Part shown: piece after piece, positions 47,333 to 59,770 of the stretch
Position numbering within the stretch: the first letter of the stretch is position 1
Layout of the letters: every line of letters begins with the position of its first letter
Assembly (NCBI RefSeq): GCF_004379255.2
Contig: NC_056033.1
Span: 40,946,719 to 41,010,718 of the forward strand
DNA length: 64,000 bases
Reading direction: 5' to 3'
Source: Salvia splendens
Lineage: Eukaryota > Streptophyta > Magnoliopsida > Lamiales > Lamiaceae
Notes under the pieces: generated by a model
The model's database searches: none
What the model was told of the DNA's origin: nothing
Seen by the model: the letters and a program-made list of their open reading frames with translations, nothing else
Program-made: the position numbers and the translations under genes

Positions 47333-47340
47333 CTTATAAA
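47333..47340 (-). promoter_or_regulatory. TATA-like element of the WD40 gene
   Basis: TTTATAAG on the minus strand, roughly 40-60 bp upstream of the CA-repeat leader. This is the best core-promoter candidate for the gene. Confidence 0.35.
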
Positions 47341-47344
47341 CGAG

Positions 47345-47911
47345 CATGAAGCTTCGACTGTGTTCTACCGTGGGGTCCAGAACAAGAGCTATGCTTTGGG
47401 TCCCATAAAATTAAAACAAAAATTGGAAATTGGAAACTAATGTAAACTCAGCGTGAGAAGGTGTGGGCTCCGCTAACGGAAAACGTCTCGGTTTAACCTG
47501 CCGTTAGATTTTACCGTCAACTACTTTGCAAAACCAATTGAAAAATTTACTATCATCACTATGAATTTATGGAGATTTCGTGTGTTTTATTTAAGCCCAC
47601 CACGCAATTTCATTTGACTGAAATTTGGTATGTGGTAGATTTGACATATAGATGACATAAAATAAAAGGATTAGATACTAAACTTGAGATAGAGGTTATA
47701 TGATTAAATTTTATCAATAAACTAAAAGATTAGATACTAAACTTGAAAGAGATTGTATATTAATTTTTAGTACTTTTTACCAAAATAAATTTCAAAAGTA
47801 TACCAAAACCAAAGTATCTCTTCATGTCTCCACAAACAGTCAAACACTAGTTTCAAAGTTATACTAAAACCAAAATGTCTCTTCAGGTCTTCACAAACAC
47901 TCAAGCAGTAA
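47345..47911. other. Intergenic DNA, no gene seen
   Basis: Contains internal repeats AAAAGGATTAGATACTAAACTTGA / AAAAGATTAGATACTAAACTTGA (about 47666 and 47722) and AAAACCAAAGTATCTCTTCATGTCT / AAAACCAAAATGTCTCTTCAGGTCT (about 47803 and 47868). Nothing coding. Confidence 0.5.
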
Positions 47912-48699
47912 GAGTGTCTACTATAAGACGGACACTCCAATAGTCCCGCTCCTTTTTTGTCCACAACTCCAAAAATTTGTTTCCGCCACTATGGTGGACA
48001 CTTTCAATAGCCCCCAAATTTTATAATCAATTTTCATTTTAAAATGTTTTTAGTTTCAATCAAGTATAATTAAAATCATCGCAATGTAAATAATTAAAAA
48101 ACGAGGTAATTGGTACCGAATATTCGTTGCGTTGAAAATGGTAAAATTATACAACGAATATTTAAAATAAAATACAAATAAAAACTCTGCCACCGTCTAC
48201 TCGGTGTCGGAGTCGGCTTCCTCGTCTTCTTCTTCTTCTTCTTCTTCTTCTTCTTCTTCTTCTTCTTCTTCTTCTTCTTCTTCTTCTTCTTCTTCTTCTT
48301 CTTCTTCTTCTTCTTCTTCTTCTTCTTCTTCTTCTTCTCCTCCTCCATAGCCCGATTCCTGCGAGTCGGGTGATTCGTAGTCTCCACCGTGAATTTTTAA
48401 AGAGTAAAAGTGTAGATAGTGAATGAAGGGAGAGTGTGTGAAAAATGGTGAAAAAATGGGTGGTGGAGGAGTGGTACTTATAGAGTTAATTTATTAAAAA
48501 AAAAACAATTTTCGAGGGGCGCCGGCGCGCCTATTCGCCGCGTCCGCCCCGAACCGGCTCGTCCTCGCCCCGAAGACGCCGGATGACCGTCCGCCCCGGA
48601 AATGTCGTCTGCCTCGGGGCGGACGTGCTCCCCACTATAGATAGCCCAAGGATTGCCCCCGCCGGGACTATAGTCGCGACGGTCCTATATTGGATACCC
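47912..48699. mobile_element. PIF/Harbinger-type element with TTC microsatellite
   Basis: Ends GAGTGTCTACTATAAGACGG and, inverted, GGGTATCCAATATAGGACCG are flanked by TAA on both sides (47909-47911, 48700-48702). The 788-bp body has GC-rich subterminal CGCCCCG/GGCGCGCC repeats at the right. On the minus strand it has a UTR-like segment and a short acidic frame that begins GDYESPDSQESGYGGG, crosses the TTC tract as poly-Glu and ends EDEEADSDTE before a TAG. This looks like the deleted remnant of a transposon ORF. Confidence 0.75.
48225..48338. repeat. (TTC)n microsatellite, about 38 units
   Basis: An almost perfect TTC/GAA tract of about 114 bp. Read on the minus strand it is poly-Glu, poly-Lys or poly-Arg depending on frame; the poly-Glu frame joins the acidic sequences on both sides. 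Confidence 0.97.
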
Positions 48700-50900
48700 T
48701 AAGTACATCTTTTATTAACGAGAGAAATTTAGTGTTCAAAATATTACTATTCCCCTTCTTTCCAATCAAATTTAAGCCTTTATCGTAATATGAATAATAT
48801 TTTAATATATCAAATAAGTTAATAAGCTTTTTCAAAGTGAAAGGCAATTAGTGGTAGGTATATCATAATTTTAAGATATTCCATGTAGAAACTAATTATC
48901 CAGATTTACTAATTTTGGGGGGATATTTACATATTTTATCCCATTAATTAATCAATAAGCAGGTTGAAAATAATATGAATAAGTCGGTCTTGGCATAGTG
49001 GAGGCCTGTTATTTTCTTCATTGATAAGATTTAGTATATTTATTTCTTTACGTCGGTTTTGGTATTGTGGGACCTTTTTATTTTCTTTATTGATATGATA
49101 TTGTACCATATATTTATTTCTTTTTCATTGAGGAAAAGAAATGCAGCTAATGGAAACAAAAGATGTGTCCATTTTCAAATACGAGGCAATTTGTGATACG
49201 CTCTTTAATTGGATGATATGCTAAGAAATGGAGTATTTTTTATTATGAGATATATGGAGTTAGGAGAATTAGGTAAATATAGCATTTATATTTAATTACT
49301 GCGAATTATAAAATAAGATAAATAAATGAATGGTAGGGACATTCAAATTACTTAGCCCAAAAGTAAATTCAACCGCAAATCTCTTTATCTTCCTATCAAA
49401 CAAAATCATTCCAATACACTATAATTAACAAAAAATTAACCATTTTCTTTATTAAATAAATACTTAAAATCACTATCTTCATCAAACACAGCACTACATT
49501 CAAACCTAAAGCTATGGACATTAAATAACCAATAGCAATTTACCAACTTCAACTATATATTATCACGCCACTTCAATTCATAATTTCAATCATTAAAAAG
49601 GTGGGGAAAAAAGTAAAAAAAAGGACGAAATAATTAAAGATGTGATTCCTTCGGTTAATAAAATCCAAGTTAAAACCAACAAGTGCTAAATCCAAATTAC
49701 TTAGCTTATTTGAAAAATAATACTCCATGTACATTTCTCGTTTTCCAAAAAGTTTTAATTTTGTCATAGCATAAAAAATCGTCACTTGAAAATTAAATTA
49801 GTCTCGCCATATATTTTAGTGAGGAGTAAATAATTTTAATAAAAAATATCAATAATGATTTCTCATTTACTTGCTAGAGAAAATTCAAATTCATATTTGA
49901 AAAAGAAGAAGAGTTATACTACAATTAAGTAACTATGTTTTATTGGTGGCTTTATAGAATTCGTTCAGTAAACATAAATTAACCGTCAAATAAAAGGTAA
50001 TGTCTCGAATAATATAGTCTATTTTCATCATAAATTTCATATTGATCGATCTAACTCTGTCAAAGAATGTGCTTTTTCTTCCAAAAATCACAATATGCAT
50101 AATTTCTTTCTTATTGGCATTCGTCAATTGAATTGAAAAAAATAGCATATTCGTATTTTCATCTCCATCAAACATTCATCTTTTCATACACCAAAGAAAA
50201 AACCTTTATTCTCTTTTCTTATCTCATGCTACGATTTTTGGATTATCTTCCACAATTTTTGCCTACGAGTATTAAAAATGGCTAAGGATATCTGATATGT
50301 TAGTTCTTTCCCTTTCTAGATAATCATGCTTTGGTATTTTGGCATTTGGGTGTGAATTTATTTGCTTTCATAACTTATTTATGATGTAGTGTTGCTGCTT
50401 TTTTGTGTAAAGATGTGTTGGTTGTTGGGGTTCGATCTTCTTGCCTCCGGTGACATTTGCTATTTTTTTTCTTTGTTCGTGCATATGTGAATCTCTTTAC
50501 GCTTTCAGTGTTTTAATGTTGCATCTTATCTAATTTTGGTTTTTTACTATCGCGCCATTAAGTTGTCATAGACATACGTCCACATGCAATCCAAATTTTC
50601 ACATAAATTCTCATTCACGTCCAACTAATACGATGTCGCATTGTGTGCTGTTGATTTGATGACCTAACTAGTACGATGAAGGTGACATCACGGGTGAATA
50701 TTCTTTTCCTATGTGACGTGTGAGTCTTACATTTGAATTGATTTGCTTGCAGATTTGTATTTGCTAGTATTTTTCTTGATTTTTAGAATTTAAGTTTTTT
50801 TCTTGCTTTTTTTATTTGTTATACATATTCTTAATGACTATATATTTTATACAGTAATTTATTGAACTTAATGTTCACAATCTTATCGATCTTTTAGTAT
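48700..50900. other. AT-rich intergenic DNA, no gene seen
   Basis: Contains a loose duplication, AAGTCGGTCTTGGCATAGTGGAGGCCTGTTATTTTCTTCATTG versus CGTCGGTTTTGGTATTGTGGGACCTTTTTATTTTCTTTATTG (about 48981 and 49051). No ORF with recognisable content was found. Confidence 0.45.
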
Positions 50901-51141
50901 AATCAATGCGTGTGAAATGTGTGTGAGTGGGTGTGCCAAAAATACTGACAGGTGGCAACTAGCACTAGTTCCACTTCCACCAGAATGCGCTACACATACA
51001 AGTCTACAGCAATTAAAATTTAAAAGAAAATACTCATAATTTTAACTATACCATAATTAGTTGAACAATAAACTGTATTTTAAGTGGTGGAGTGGAGCCC
51101 ACCAGGTACCTCTAGTTCACCAGCTGCGATACGCGAAACTC

Positions 51142-51189
51142 CACGTGTCGTCACGACGGAGCAACAGTGGCAGCGTAGCTTACCACGTG
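51142..51189. promoter_or_regulatory. Two G-boxes in a GC-rich island
   Basis: CACGTG occurs at 51142-51147 (CCACGTGTCG) and 51184-51189 (ACCACGTGGC) inside an unusually GC-rich patch (about 51085-51320). The contexts match ABRE/G-box sites. I see no plausible gene on either side, so it may be a decayed promoter or an unrecognised non-coding gene. Confidence 0.3.
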
Positions 51190-51319
51190 GCTAACGCACC
51201 ATTAATATCATCACAACTGCATACTGGATTTTTCAACACTAACGGCGTTAGCCGTCAACGTTTACTTAACTGCGGTTGAATGGCGGTCTCGTTTCACGTC
51301 AAGTTTCCGTAACGCGGGG

Positions 51320-53456
51320 CATTTGATGTTTTTTTTTTCTTTTTCTTTTCTCTTTTTTCTTAAATTATGTTCACAAATGATATACTCCCTCTCTTTTTCC
51401 TCAAAAATGACCCTTTTCTTTTTCAATATGAAATTTAATTTACTGAATGTAGTAAATAAAGAGAATAAAATATGAGAATGAATACAATAGAAAGTTGTAT
51501 TTCAATTTTTTAAAAATATTCCATACTTGAAAAGAAAAAACCGTTGTTGGATCAGTACTACATTTTTCTTCCAACATAAAAGGAATAGTTGGGGAAGGGA
51601 CAATTTAGTGTTCATAATTTATTTGTAAAGTTAATAATTTTTCCGCCATATTTTTCAAATTCTTGACTTTTATTCCCTCCTTTCACCGTGGAAAGAAAAA
51701 CAAAAAATTAAAATATATTACGCTAAACTTTAACTCTAAATATTGTCATTTAAGTCCGTTATTAGCGATATCAATAATTCCAAATTCTGGCATCTTTTGC
51801 CATAGTAACTTCCACAAATTATAATTTTAGAATCTATGGATATTAATGCTTATTCATTGCAAAAAAATCAGAAACCATTTAAAAAACAAGAAGTAAAAAA
51901 TATTAACAGTATATGAAATTGATTAAGAGTCAGATTAATGTCTGAATTTTAAGTGTGAGGTGTCGTTAATATATGAAATTTTAGTAAGGTCAAACTAATG
52001 TTGAATAAAGTTAGTTTGAATTTGTTGGCCTCGTCTAACTAACTAGAAGCGTTGCGAAATTTCCTAATAGTATAAAAGTCAACTTAGTTTCGATAAAAAT
52101 ATAAAATAAAATATTGTGGAAATTTAACATTGTTACTTGGAGTCCTACAATTTTTAAGTCAAGGGTCGGTTTTATTAAATATACTAGTAATAATTTATAT
52201 CAGACAACTCCCGGTTTATATGGGAACACATAAGCTATATTTACATTGACAAAATAACCCATAATACCAGAATTGTTTTAAAAAAATACTTATAAATAAA
52301 ATGCTAAATTGACATCATATATGTACATATATTATAATCCTAAAGGATGGCAATATTTTAGTAGAATTAAATAGATTTTGGTTTGCGTGACATCTGAAAC
52401 TATGAATATAGTTCTGGAATTGTGACATTGAAAAATTATCATAGGGTAAATGTGATCCTTTTGAATTTTATAGAACTAATACTTACTTAGAATACATATA
52501 AAAGTACTAATATATGACTGAGAATAACCTTGCTTAAAAAACAAGAAAGATACAAAGTGAAAATCTGAATATGCCTATAAAAGATATAAAGAATATATGA
52601 TGCTCTTATTTTGAAAAAGTATTTTTTTTTAAAAAAATCATTAGCAGTGCACATAGTCACAGACAATGAACATTAATGGATATTCTATAAACGTCAGTCT
52701 ATGTACATGTATTTTTTTTTCTAAATGTCGGCATATTAATTACTTTATGACACATAATTCTTTTTTAGATCATCTCATTTAATATAGCATACTTTATTTT
52801 TAAAATATCTCTATATTTCTCACTATCGTAAAAAAATCTCTTTATACTATATATCTCACAGAATTTAAATAATTATTCCACATTTGTAATGAATCATAAA
52901 TAATGAGACTAGTAACATTAAATGACGATTTCGCAATAGATGATTCCGTGTAGATATTTGTGTGACTGATTTGATGTCTGCAATTTTTAATTATATTTAA
53001 TAATAGTATAATTAAAGTGTTTGATTAGAACAAAAGCAGTTATTCTAGGTTTACATTGTACCAAATCACGTCACTCTATGTTATTTAAACATAGTAGTAG
53101 TATTATTTTATTGTTATGCAACGATTATCTTTTTGGGAAGTTTGCACGATAGTATAGGTTTTTTAGATATAATTGTATTTAATTACTAAAGTGCACCTTT
53201 TTTATTCTCAAAAGCTTTTTGGAATGAAGTTGAAACCACGTCCAATTAAAACCTTGAAAACAAATATACGTACAATTAACAATTTTAAGTTTTGAATATG
53301 ACTTTGTTATCGATAAATAATTGTGATTTGTGAACACATTTTATCATTTTCTTTTACCTAAGTTTCATTTTTTCAACAAATTTATACTCCACTTTCTTAG
53401 TTTCTTGTATGAATAAAGTTTCCAGAAGCAAGAGGATGTACAACTTACAAGTATAT
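51320..53456. other. AT-rich intergenic DNA with a stray MITE end
   Basis: TACTCCCTCTCTTTTTCCTCAAAAATGACCC (about 51381) resembles a Stowaway left end without a clear right partner. The rest is simple AT-rich DNA. Confidence 0.4.
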
Positions 53457-53701
53457 TAACTACTACATACGTCCCGCTTTAGCAGTCCCAATCACTTTTA
53501 AACACTCGTTTTGTAAAAATGATAATAAATAGTTAAAGTGGATAAATGGTAAAGTACAAGAGAGAATAACGTAGATAAGACTCTTATCTACATTATTATC
53601 TCCTTATTTTACCATTTCTCTACATTAATTATTTATTATAATTTTTACAAAATGAGTGCTTAAAAGTGACTGGGACTGTTAAAGCGGGACGAAGGGAGTA
53701 T
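53457..53701. mobile_element. Stowaway MITE forming a near-complete hairpin
   Basis: From ACGTCCCGCTTTAGCAGTCCCAATCACTTTTAA to the complementary TTAAAAGTGACTGGGACTGTTAAAGCGGGACGAAGGGAGTA, the two halves pair almost throughout, with a centre at GATAAGACTCTTATC near 53580. This is longer pairing than in the other Stowaway copies here. Confidence 0.88.
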
Positions 53702-53741
53702 AATTTTAGTTCTAAAATAGTCTCTCATTTTAGGACATATG

Positions 53742-53936
53742 GTACTTCATTCGTCCCAATTTAAGAGTCCTAATTAGTTAGAGCACATGTTTTAAGAAAT
53801 GTAAAGAAAAATTGACTGAATAAGTTAGTGGAATATGAAGCCTACTTATCATTTATGGTAAAAATGAAATAATACTCTTAAATTGGGACGGACGGAAATG
53901 GCAAAACAAGACTATTAAGTTGCGACGGAGGGAGCA
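53742..53936. mobile_element. Stowaway MITE
   Basis: The left end TACTTCATTCGTCCCAATTTAAGAGTC pairs with GACTATTAAGTTGCGACGGAGGGAGCA, and there is an internal right-end copy ACTCTTAAATTGGGACGGACGG. It lies only about 40 bp from the hairpin element. Confidence 0.82.
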
Positions 53937-55313
53937 TCTTTTTAAGGAAACTTAGCAAATTATTGAATGTAAAAAGAAATGCATTACTCTAAATTTAATA
54001 TAAAAAAAACAACAACGTCGTACTCTAAATCTGATTTAGTCGAGTTTGTATAATCACGAAATTAAAACCGTATAAAATTGATCTATCCATATAAAACCAT
54101 ACTCAGACTAAAATTAGTGCTTTGAAGTATATATTCAAGCCGAATACTGCACTAAATCAATGCCACACTAAAAAATAATATTCTCTTATATATAATCTCA
54201 ATAATTGGCCTATTTCATGTGATTTCACATTTTCACCCATAGTGGTGGTGAATAGTGTCCCATTAAATTTAGGGTTGCATTCAATTAATCAGTTGCACTA
54301 AAATAGCGCAGATATATTATTATTGTCCCTACAAATTTCAAATTCTATGAATAGTTTGGTATAATTTATACTAAATATTCCTATAATAAAGTACTGGTTT
54401 ACATTAGAACTCTTTTAATTTGTTTTTTTAAGTTCCTTAAAAGATTACTAGCTATGCATATTTTATGACACATGTCTTACTAAATTCATAATTATATCCA
54501 TAGTTGTTACATTTTTATAGGTAAAAAAGCTCAAATCCATTGGGACGAGCAATGGTAAAAAAATTAGAGAAAATATTATTCCAACGGACCAAACAACATA
54601 ACGCAATTACTACGAAATCTAGTTAATTATTAAAAAACAAGTAAATAACAAGACCAAAAAACCAACATACGATATAAGGCAAACAATAAATAACAATTGG
54701 CTAGTCGAAACAATAAATAAGAATTGGCTAATGAAAATTATATTGGACATTATCAACACTATTAAGACCATTCTTCCTTCTATAGAGTATGAATAAGATA
54801 TATAGTGTTAACAACTAGTAGTGTTTTTTTTAATAATCATGGTAAAATAGAATGATCCAAATACAATGCTACAAAATACTATTGAGTATATGTTTCACGT
54901 TCAAGAAAAAAATATTAAATTATTATTAGATGTCCATTGGGATATGCATTATATATACTTTCTTTTGATTATTTTAAAAAAGGGTAATTATTAATATTAG
55001 GACCTACAACAAGAACAAAACGAAAGAAGATGCCAAGTGTATGTTACAATTAAACCAAAAAAAGTGGGCTACTAGTGCTAGTTGATGAGCCCTATACCCC
55101 AACATGGACTGTCGAATATCTCAAGCATGGTTGCCAACATAATACAATATATGTTTCCCTATTTTGAAATATCTCATAAAAATTGTCTCAATAAATATAA
55201 TCATCAATTGACCCATCACTCTGAAAAATGGTGAGATAGGAGAATTCATAACGACGAAGTTCTTTCTTTTGTGTACGGTTGATACGATGTAATTTTGGGG
55301 TTGGATTTGTAAA
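53937..55313. other. AT-rich intergenic DNA, no gene seen
   Basis: A short duplicated word, AACAATAAATAA(C/G)AATTGGCTA, occurs near 54684 and 54710. Nothing else was recognised. Confidence 0.5.
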
Positions 55314-55580
55314 TACTCCCTCCGTTTTTTTAAAAATAGCAACTATTTCTATTTTGGCTCGTTCCTTAAAAATAGAAACTTTAGAATCATTTTATTTTAG
55401 GATATGGACCTCACAATCCACTCATTCTACTTTCACTGTTTTTTCTCTTCATCTCTCTTACTTTACTCATTTTTCTTTTCCTCTCGTTTACTTCACCAAT
55501 TTTTCTCACTTATTTTACCAATTGTGCATTAAAACCAGTGCCGTTTCAAATATTTCTATTTTTTGAATACGGAGGGAGTA
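55314..55580. mobile_element. Stowaway MITE at the duplication border
   Basis: TACTCCCTCCGTTTTTTTAAAAATAGCAACTATTTC at the left pairs with ATATTTCTATTTTTTGAATACGGAGGGAGTA at the right. Its last 13 bp (TACGGAGGGAGTA) are also the first bases of the 1.8-kb tandem duplication and reappear at 57931 without the rest of the element. Confidence 0.92.
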
Positions 55581-57920
55581 GAATCGTTCATTCTAAATTT
55601 GTTTTTTAGTATCAGTAAAATATCTGAATTCTGAATCGGATTCCAAATCTATGCTTTCCCTATTCAAAAATTCCATACTAAAAGTAAATATATAGAAATA
55701 TAAATAGCCATATAATTATAAATGTTTTGGGGCATGGAGCAGTTTTAAATCCTTAGGCTTGTTGTTCCACCCATTGAGATGCCTACATATTGTTAGGATC
55801 GTCGACTGCAACATTAGTTTGATATTGTCCGCTTTGGGTCAAGCGTGCACGGATTTGTTTTTGGGTCACTCCCAAAAGGCCTCAAACTAATTGGGGTTGG
55901 ACAGGAATTATATACACCTTCCAACTTCCCTCCCTCATCCGATGTGGGATGGGTTTGTAACCCAACAAACCTCCCCTCAAACCGAGACCACATCGGGAAC
56001 GCAGTCGACACGAACATGGGTCGTTCCAGCCCTGGCCCCTGGGTCATCCTGGGCCCGACTCTAACCCGAGTCCTTCAGGGCCCAACCCTAACCGGGGCTC
56101 ATCCAGGCACAACCCATAGCCACCTGGGCTCTGATACCACTTGTTAGGATCGTCGACTGCAACATTAGTTTGATATTGTCCGCTTTGGGTCAAGCCCGCA
56201 CGGATTTGTTTTTGGGTCACTCCCAAAAGGCCTCAAACTAATTGGGGTTTGACAGGAATTATATACACTTTCCAACTTCCCTCCCTCATCCGATGTGGGA
56301 TGAGTTTGTAACCCAACACATATTAGTGCGGGAAATAGTCATTGAACCCAGTAATGAATACCCTTAATAATTACAAAAAAAAAATGTTAAGTATAAAACC
56401 AAAACACATAAAAATAGAGTCTGAAACTCATTAAAATATTCTGTCTTTTACTTGAATTGCACAAAATTGCAATTATAACACACATATAAAATGTATTATA
56501 ACAAACATACTTTAAGTGCCTAGACTTATACTAGGATAAATGATGAGAATAAATAAGTTATTATCCTATAGTTGTAAAGGATTGAGATTGAACACCTCTC
56601 TATATCCCAACTCAAACAATCGAATACCACGTGTATTTTCCTTCAAGTGTCATAAAATGTGTAGACGTTTTCAATTAAAGGGTGGTCACATGGGGTGGTT
56701 GATTTGATGTATGCTATATAGAAATCCAAAATTAACACTTGTATCAATTTGAAATAAATACCAACTGAATTTCTTGACTCAAACCGAAATTATCTCTCAT
56801 CCTATGAGGCTTCAGTCTAAATGATGAGTCACCTTTCGGATCCAACGAATTTATATTCTATATTTGAATCTAAATTATTGACTCCAGACATTTATAAAGT
56901 TTGAATTTAACATATCCAATTTCTTTTCAAGAATATTTAATCGGTTAAATCTTCTTTGTGTAATTAACCCGTTCTCCCCATTCACGGTTAATGTACTAAC
57001 AACTTTTAATTTTGATAAAAATAAAATAAAAGTTCGAGATAAGATCTGACGAGCAAAAGTTCAGCACAAACAAAGTAAAAATTATCAGAAATATACACAG
57101 AAAAACACTACCAATTAAACTGCAAAGAGACAAAAAAAAAACGCCTAATCACTCAGTTACAACAAATTAATAGAGAAAAGAAGAATACAAAAAAGTAATT
57201 TGTTGTTGAATAATGGCCCAATTATTTGATACTTTAAAATCAAGATGGAAAAAATCAATGAATTATAGTTTCATACTTGCATTGATTTGGGCCTCAGTTA
57301 TCAGAGCATAAAGTTTTTTGGCCTGAAAAAATACCCACAAAAAAGTCTAAATTTTAAATTAAGGTAAAAAAGAATTTAAATTTAATTTTTCTTTTCTACT
57401 CAATTAAATCAGACCAAACATAGTTTAATAAATAACAAAATCAGATTTTTATTTATGCACGTGGGTTAAGAAAACATTTCACAGTTTTCTCTATAAGATT
57501 TTATTAAAATCAACACTCAAATATACCTCAGATTTAACAAACCACGAAATGTTCTATAGTACTTTTTTGTTGCAAGCATCGAAAATATATTTATATAATA
57601 AAATTATCCAAATATACATAACTTTTCAAAATGGTTAAGAGCATAATAATCAACTTTTTCAGCGGCTTCAATCAATGAGTCAATCATGCTTTTCGAATAA
57701 CGGCATATATACCGGTCTAATCTCAATCAAATATTCAATGAAAAATATTTAATTAATTTTAGCATACGTCATCAACCATAACATGATTGAATAATCACCC
57801 TTTTCAACTGAAAAAATATCTTATCATCTCTTTATCTTTTAAATTTTTCCCCGCTCCATTATCAAATAGATGATGCCATGATATGGAAATATTTAATTAT
57901 ATTGATTACTACTACTATTA
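55568..57920. repeat. Tandem duplication, copy A (with TRIM insertion)
   Basis: It runs from TACGGAGGGAGTAGAATCG to GATTACTACTACTATTA and is repeated head to tail at 57931-59755 with only scattered substitutions and small indels. The extra length (about 528 bp) is almost entirely the TRIM at 55791-56318 plus its 5-bp target duplication. I found no gene in the unit. Confidence 0.95.
55791..56318 (-). mobile_element. TRIM retrotransposon (177-bp LTRs)
   Basis: Two 177-bp direct repeats (55791-55967 and 56142-56318), each starting TGTTAGGATCG and ending CCCAACA, are about 97% identical and bracket only about 174 bp. On the minus strand the 5' LTR is followed at 56139-56129 by TGGTATCAGAG, the plant primer-binding site complementary to initiator-Met tRNA, and the other LTR is preceded by the purine tract TTTGAGGGGAGGTT. 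The target duplication is CATAT. It has no gag or pol, so it is mobilised in trans. Confidence 0.93.
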
Positions 57921-57930
57921 CTACTATTAC

Positions 57931-59755
57931 TACGGAGGGAGTAGAATCGTTCATTCTAAATTTGTTTTTTAGTATCAGTAAAATATCTGAATTCAGAATC
58001 GGATTCCAAATCTATGCTTTCCCTATTCAAAAATTCCATACTAATTTAGTATATATATAGAAATCTAAATAGCCATATAATTATAAATGTTTTGGGGCAT
58101 GGAGCAGTTTTAAATCCTTAGGTCAGTTGTTCCACCCATTGAGATGCCTACATATTAGTCCGGGAAATAGTCACTGGGCCCACTAATGAATACCCTTGAT
58201 AATTACCAAAAAAAATGTTAAGTATAAAACCAAAACACATAAAAATAGAGTCTGAAACTCATTAAAATATTCTGTCTTTTACTTGAATTACACAAAATTG
58301 CAATTATAACACACACATATAAAATGTATTATAACAAACATACTTTAAGTGCCTAGACTTATACTAGGATAAATGATGAGAATAAATAAGTTATTATCCT
58401 ATAGTTGTAAAGGATTGAGATTGAACACCTCTCTATATCCCAACTCAAACAATCGAATACCACGTGTATTTTCCTTCAACTGTGTAGACATTTTCAATTA
58501 AAGGGTAGTCACATGGGGTGGTTGATTTGATGTATGCTATATAGAAATCCAAAATTAACACATGTATCAATTTGAAATAAATACCAACTGAATTTCTTGA
58601 CTCAAACCGAAATTATCTCTCATCCTATGAGGCTTCAGTCTAAATGATGAGTCACCTTTTGGATCCAACGAATTTATATTCTATATTTGAATCTAAATTA
58701 TTGACTCCAGACATTTATAAAGTTTGAATTTAACATATCCAATGTCTTTTCAAGAATATTTAATCGGTTAAATCTTCTTTGTGTAATTAACCCGTTCTCC
58801 CCATTCACGGTTAATGTACTAACAACTTTTAATTTTGACAAAAATAAAATAAAAGTTCGAGATAAGATCTGACGAGCAAAAGTTCAGCACAAACAAAGTA
58901 AAAATTATCAGAAAACCAAGTATATTTACACAGAAAAACACTACCAATTCAACTGCAAAGAGATAAAAAATAAAAACGCCTAATCACTCAGTTACAACAA
59001 ATTAATAGAGAAAAGAAGAATACAAAAAAGTAATTTGTTGTTGAATAATGGCCCAATTATTTGATACTTTAAAATCAAGATGGAAATAATCAATGAATTA
59101 TAGTTTCATACTTGCATTGATTTGGGCCTCAGTTATCAGAGCATAAAGTTTTTTGGCCTGACAAAATACCCACAAAAAAGTCTAAATTTTAAATTAAGGT
59201 AAAAAAGAATTTAAATTTAATTTTTCTTTTCTACTCAATTAAATCAGACCAAACATAGTTTAATAAATAACAAAATCAGATTTTTATTTATGCACGTGGG
59301 TTAAGAAAACATTTCACAGTTTTCTCTATAAGATTTTATTAAAATCAACACTCAAATATACCTCAGATTTAACAAACCACGAAATGTTCTATAGTACTTT
59401 TTTGTTGCAAGCATCGAAAATATATTTATATAATAAAATTATCCAAATATACATAACTTTTCAAAATGGTTAAGAGCATAATAATCAACTTTTTCAGCGG
59501 CTTCAATCAATGAGTCAATCATGCTTTTCGAATAACGGCATATATACCGGTCTAATCTCAATCAAATATTCAATGAAAAATATTTAATTAATTTTAGCAT
59601 ACGTCATCAACCATAACATGATTGAATAATCACCCTTTTCAACTGAAAAAATATCTTATCATCTCTTTATCTTTTAAATTTTTCCCCGCTCCATTATCAA
59701 ATAGATGATGCCATGATATGGAAATATTTAATTATATTGATTACTACTACTATTA
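57931..59755. repeat. Tandem duplication, copy B (empty TRIM site)
   Basis: This is the second copy of the 55568-57920 unit. At about 58145-58160 it reads CCTACATATTAGTCCGGG with no insertion, the pre-insertion allele of the TRIM target. Differences from copy A are few, for example TTCAACTGTGTAGAC here against a longer TTCAAGTGTCATAAAATGTGTAGAC. No gene was recognised. Confidence 0.95.
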
Positions 59756-59770
59756 ATCACCTACGATCAC

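Noticed and set aside
48094..48387. Minus-strand frame of 97 codons dominated by poly-Lys
   Set aside because: It is the TTC microsatellite read in one of three frames. The acidic flanks are continuous only in the poly-Glu frame, and the whole lies in a Harbinger element.
51061..51279. 72-codon plus-strand frame in the GC-rich island
   Set aside because: No motif, no splice partners and no start context of note. The composition fits promoter-like DNA with G-boxes better than a gene.
55845..56226. Open frames on both strands across the TRIM
   Set aside because: They cross LTRs and the primer-binding region of a non-coding miniature retrotransposon and differ between the two LTR copies.
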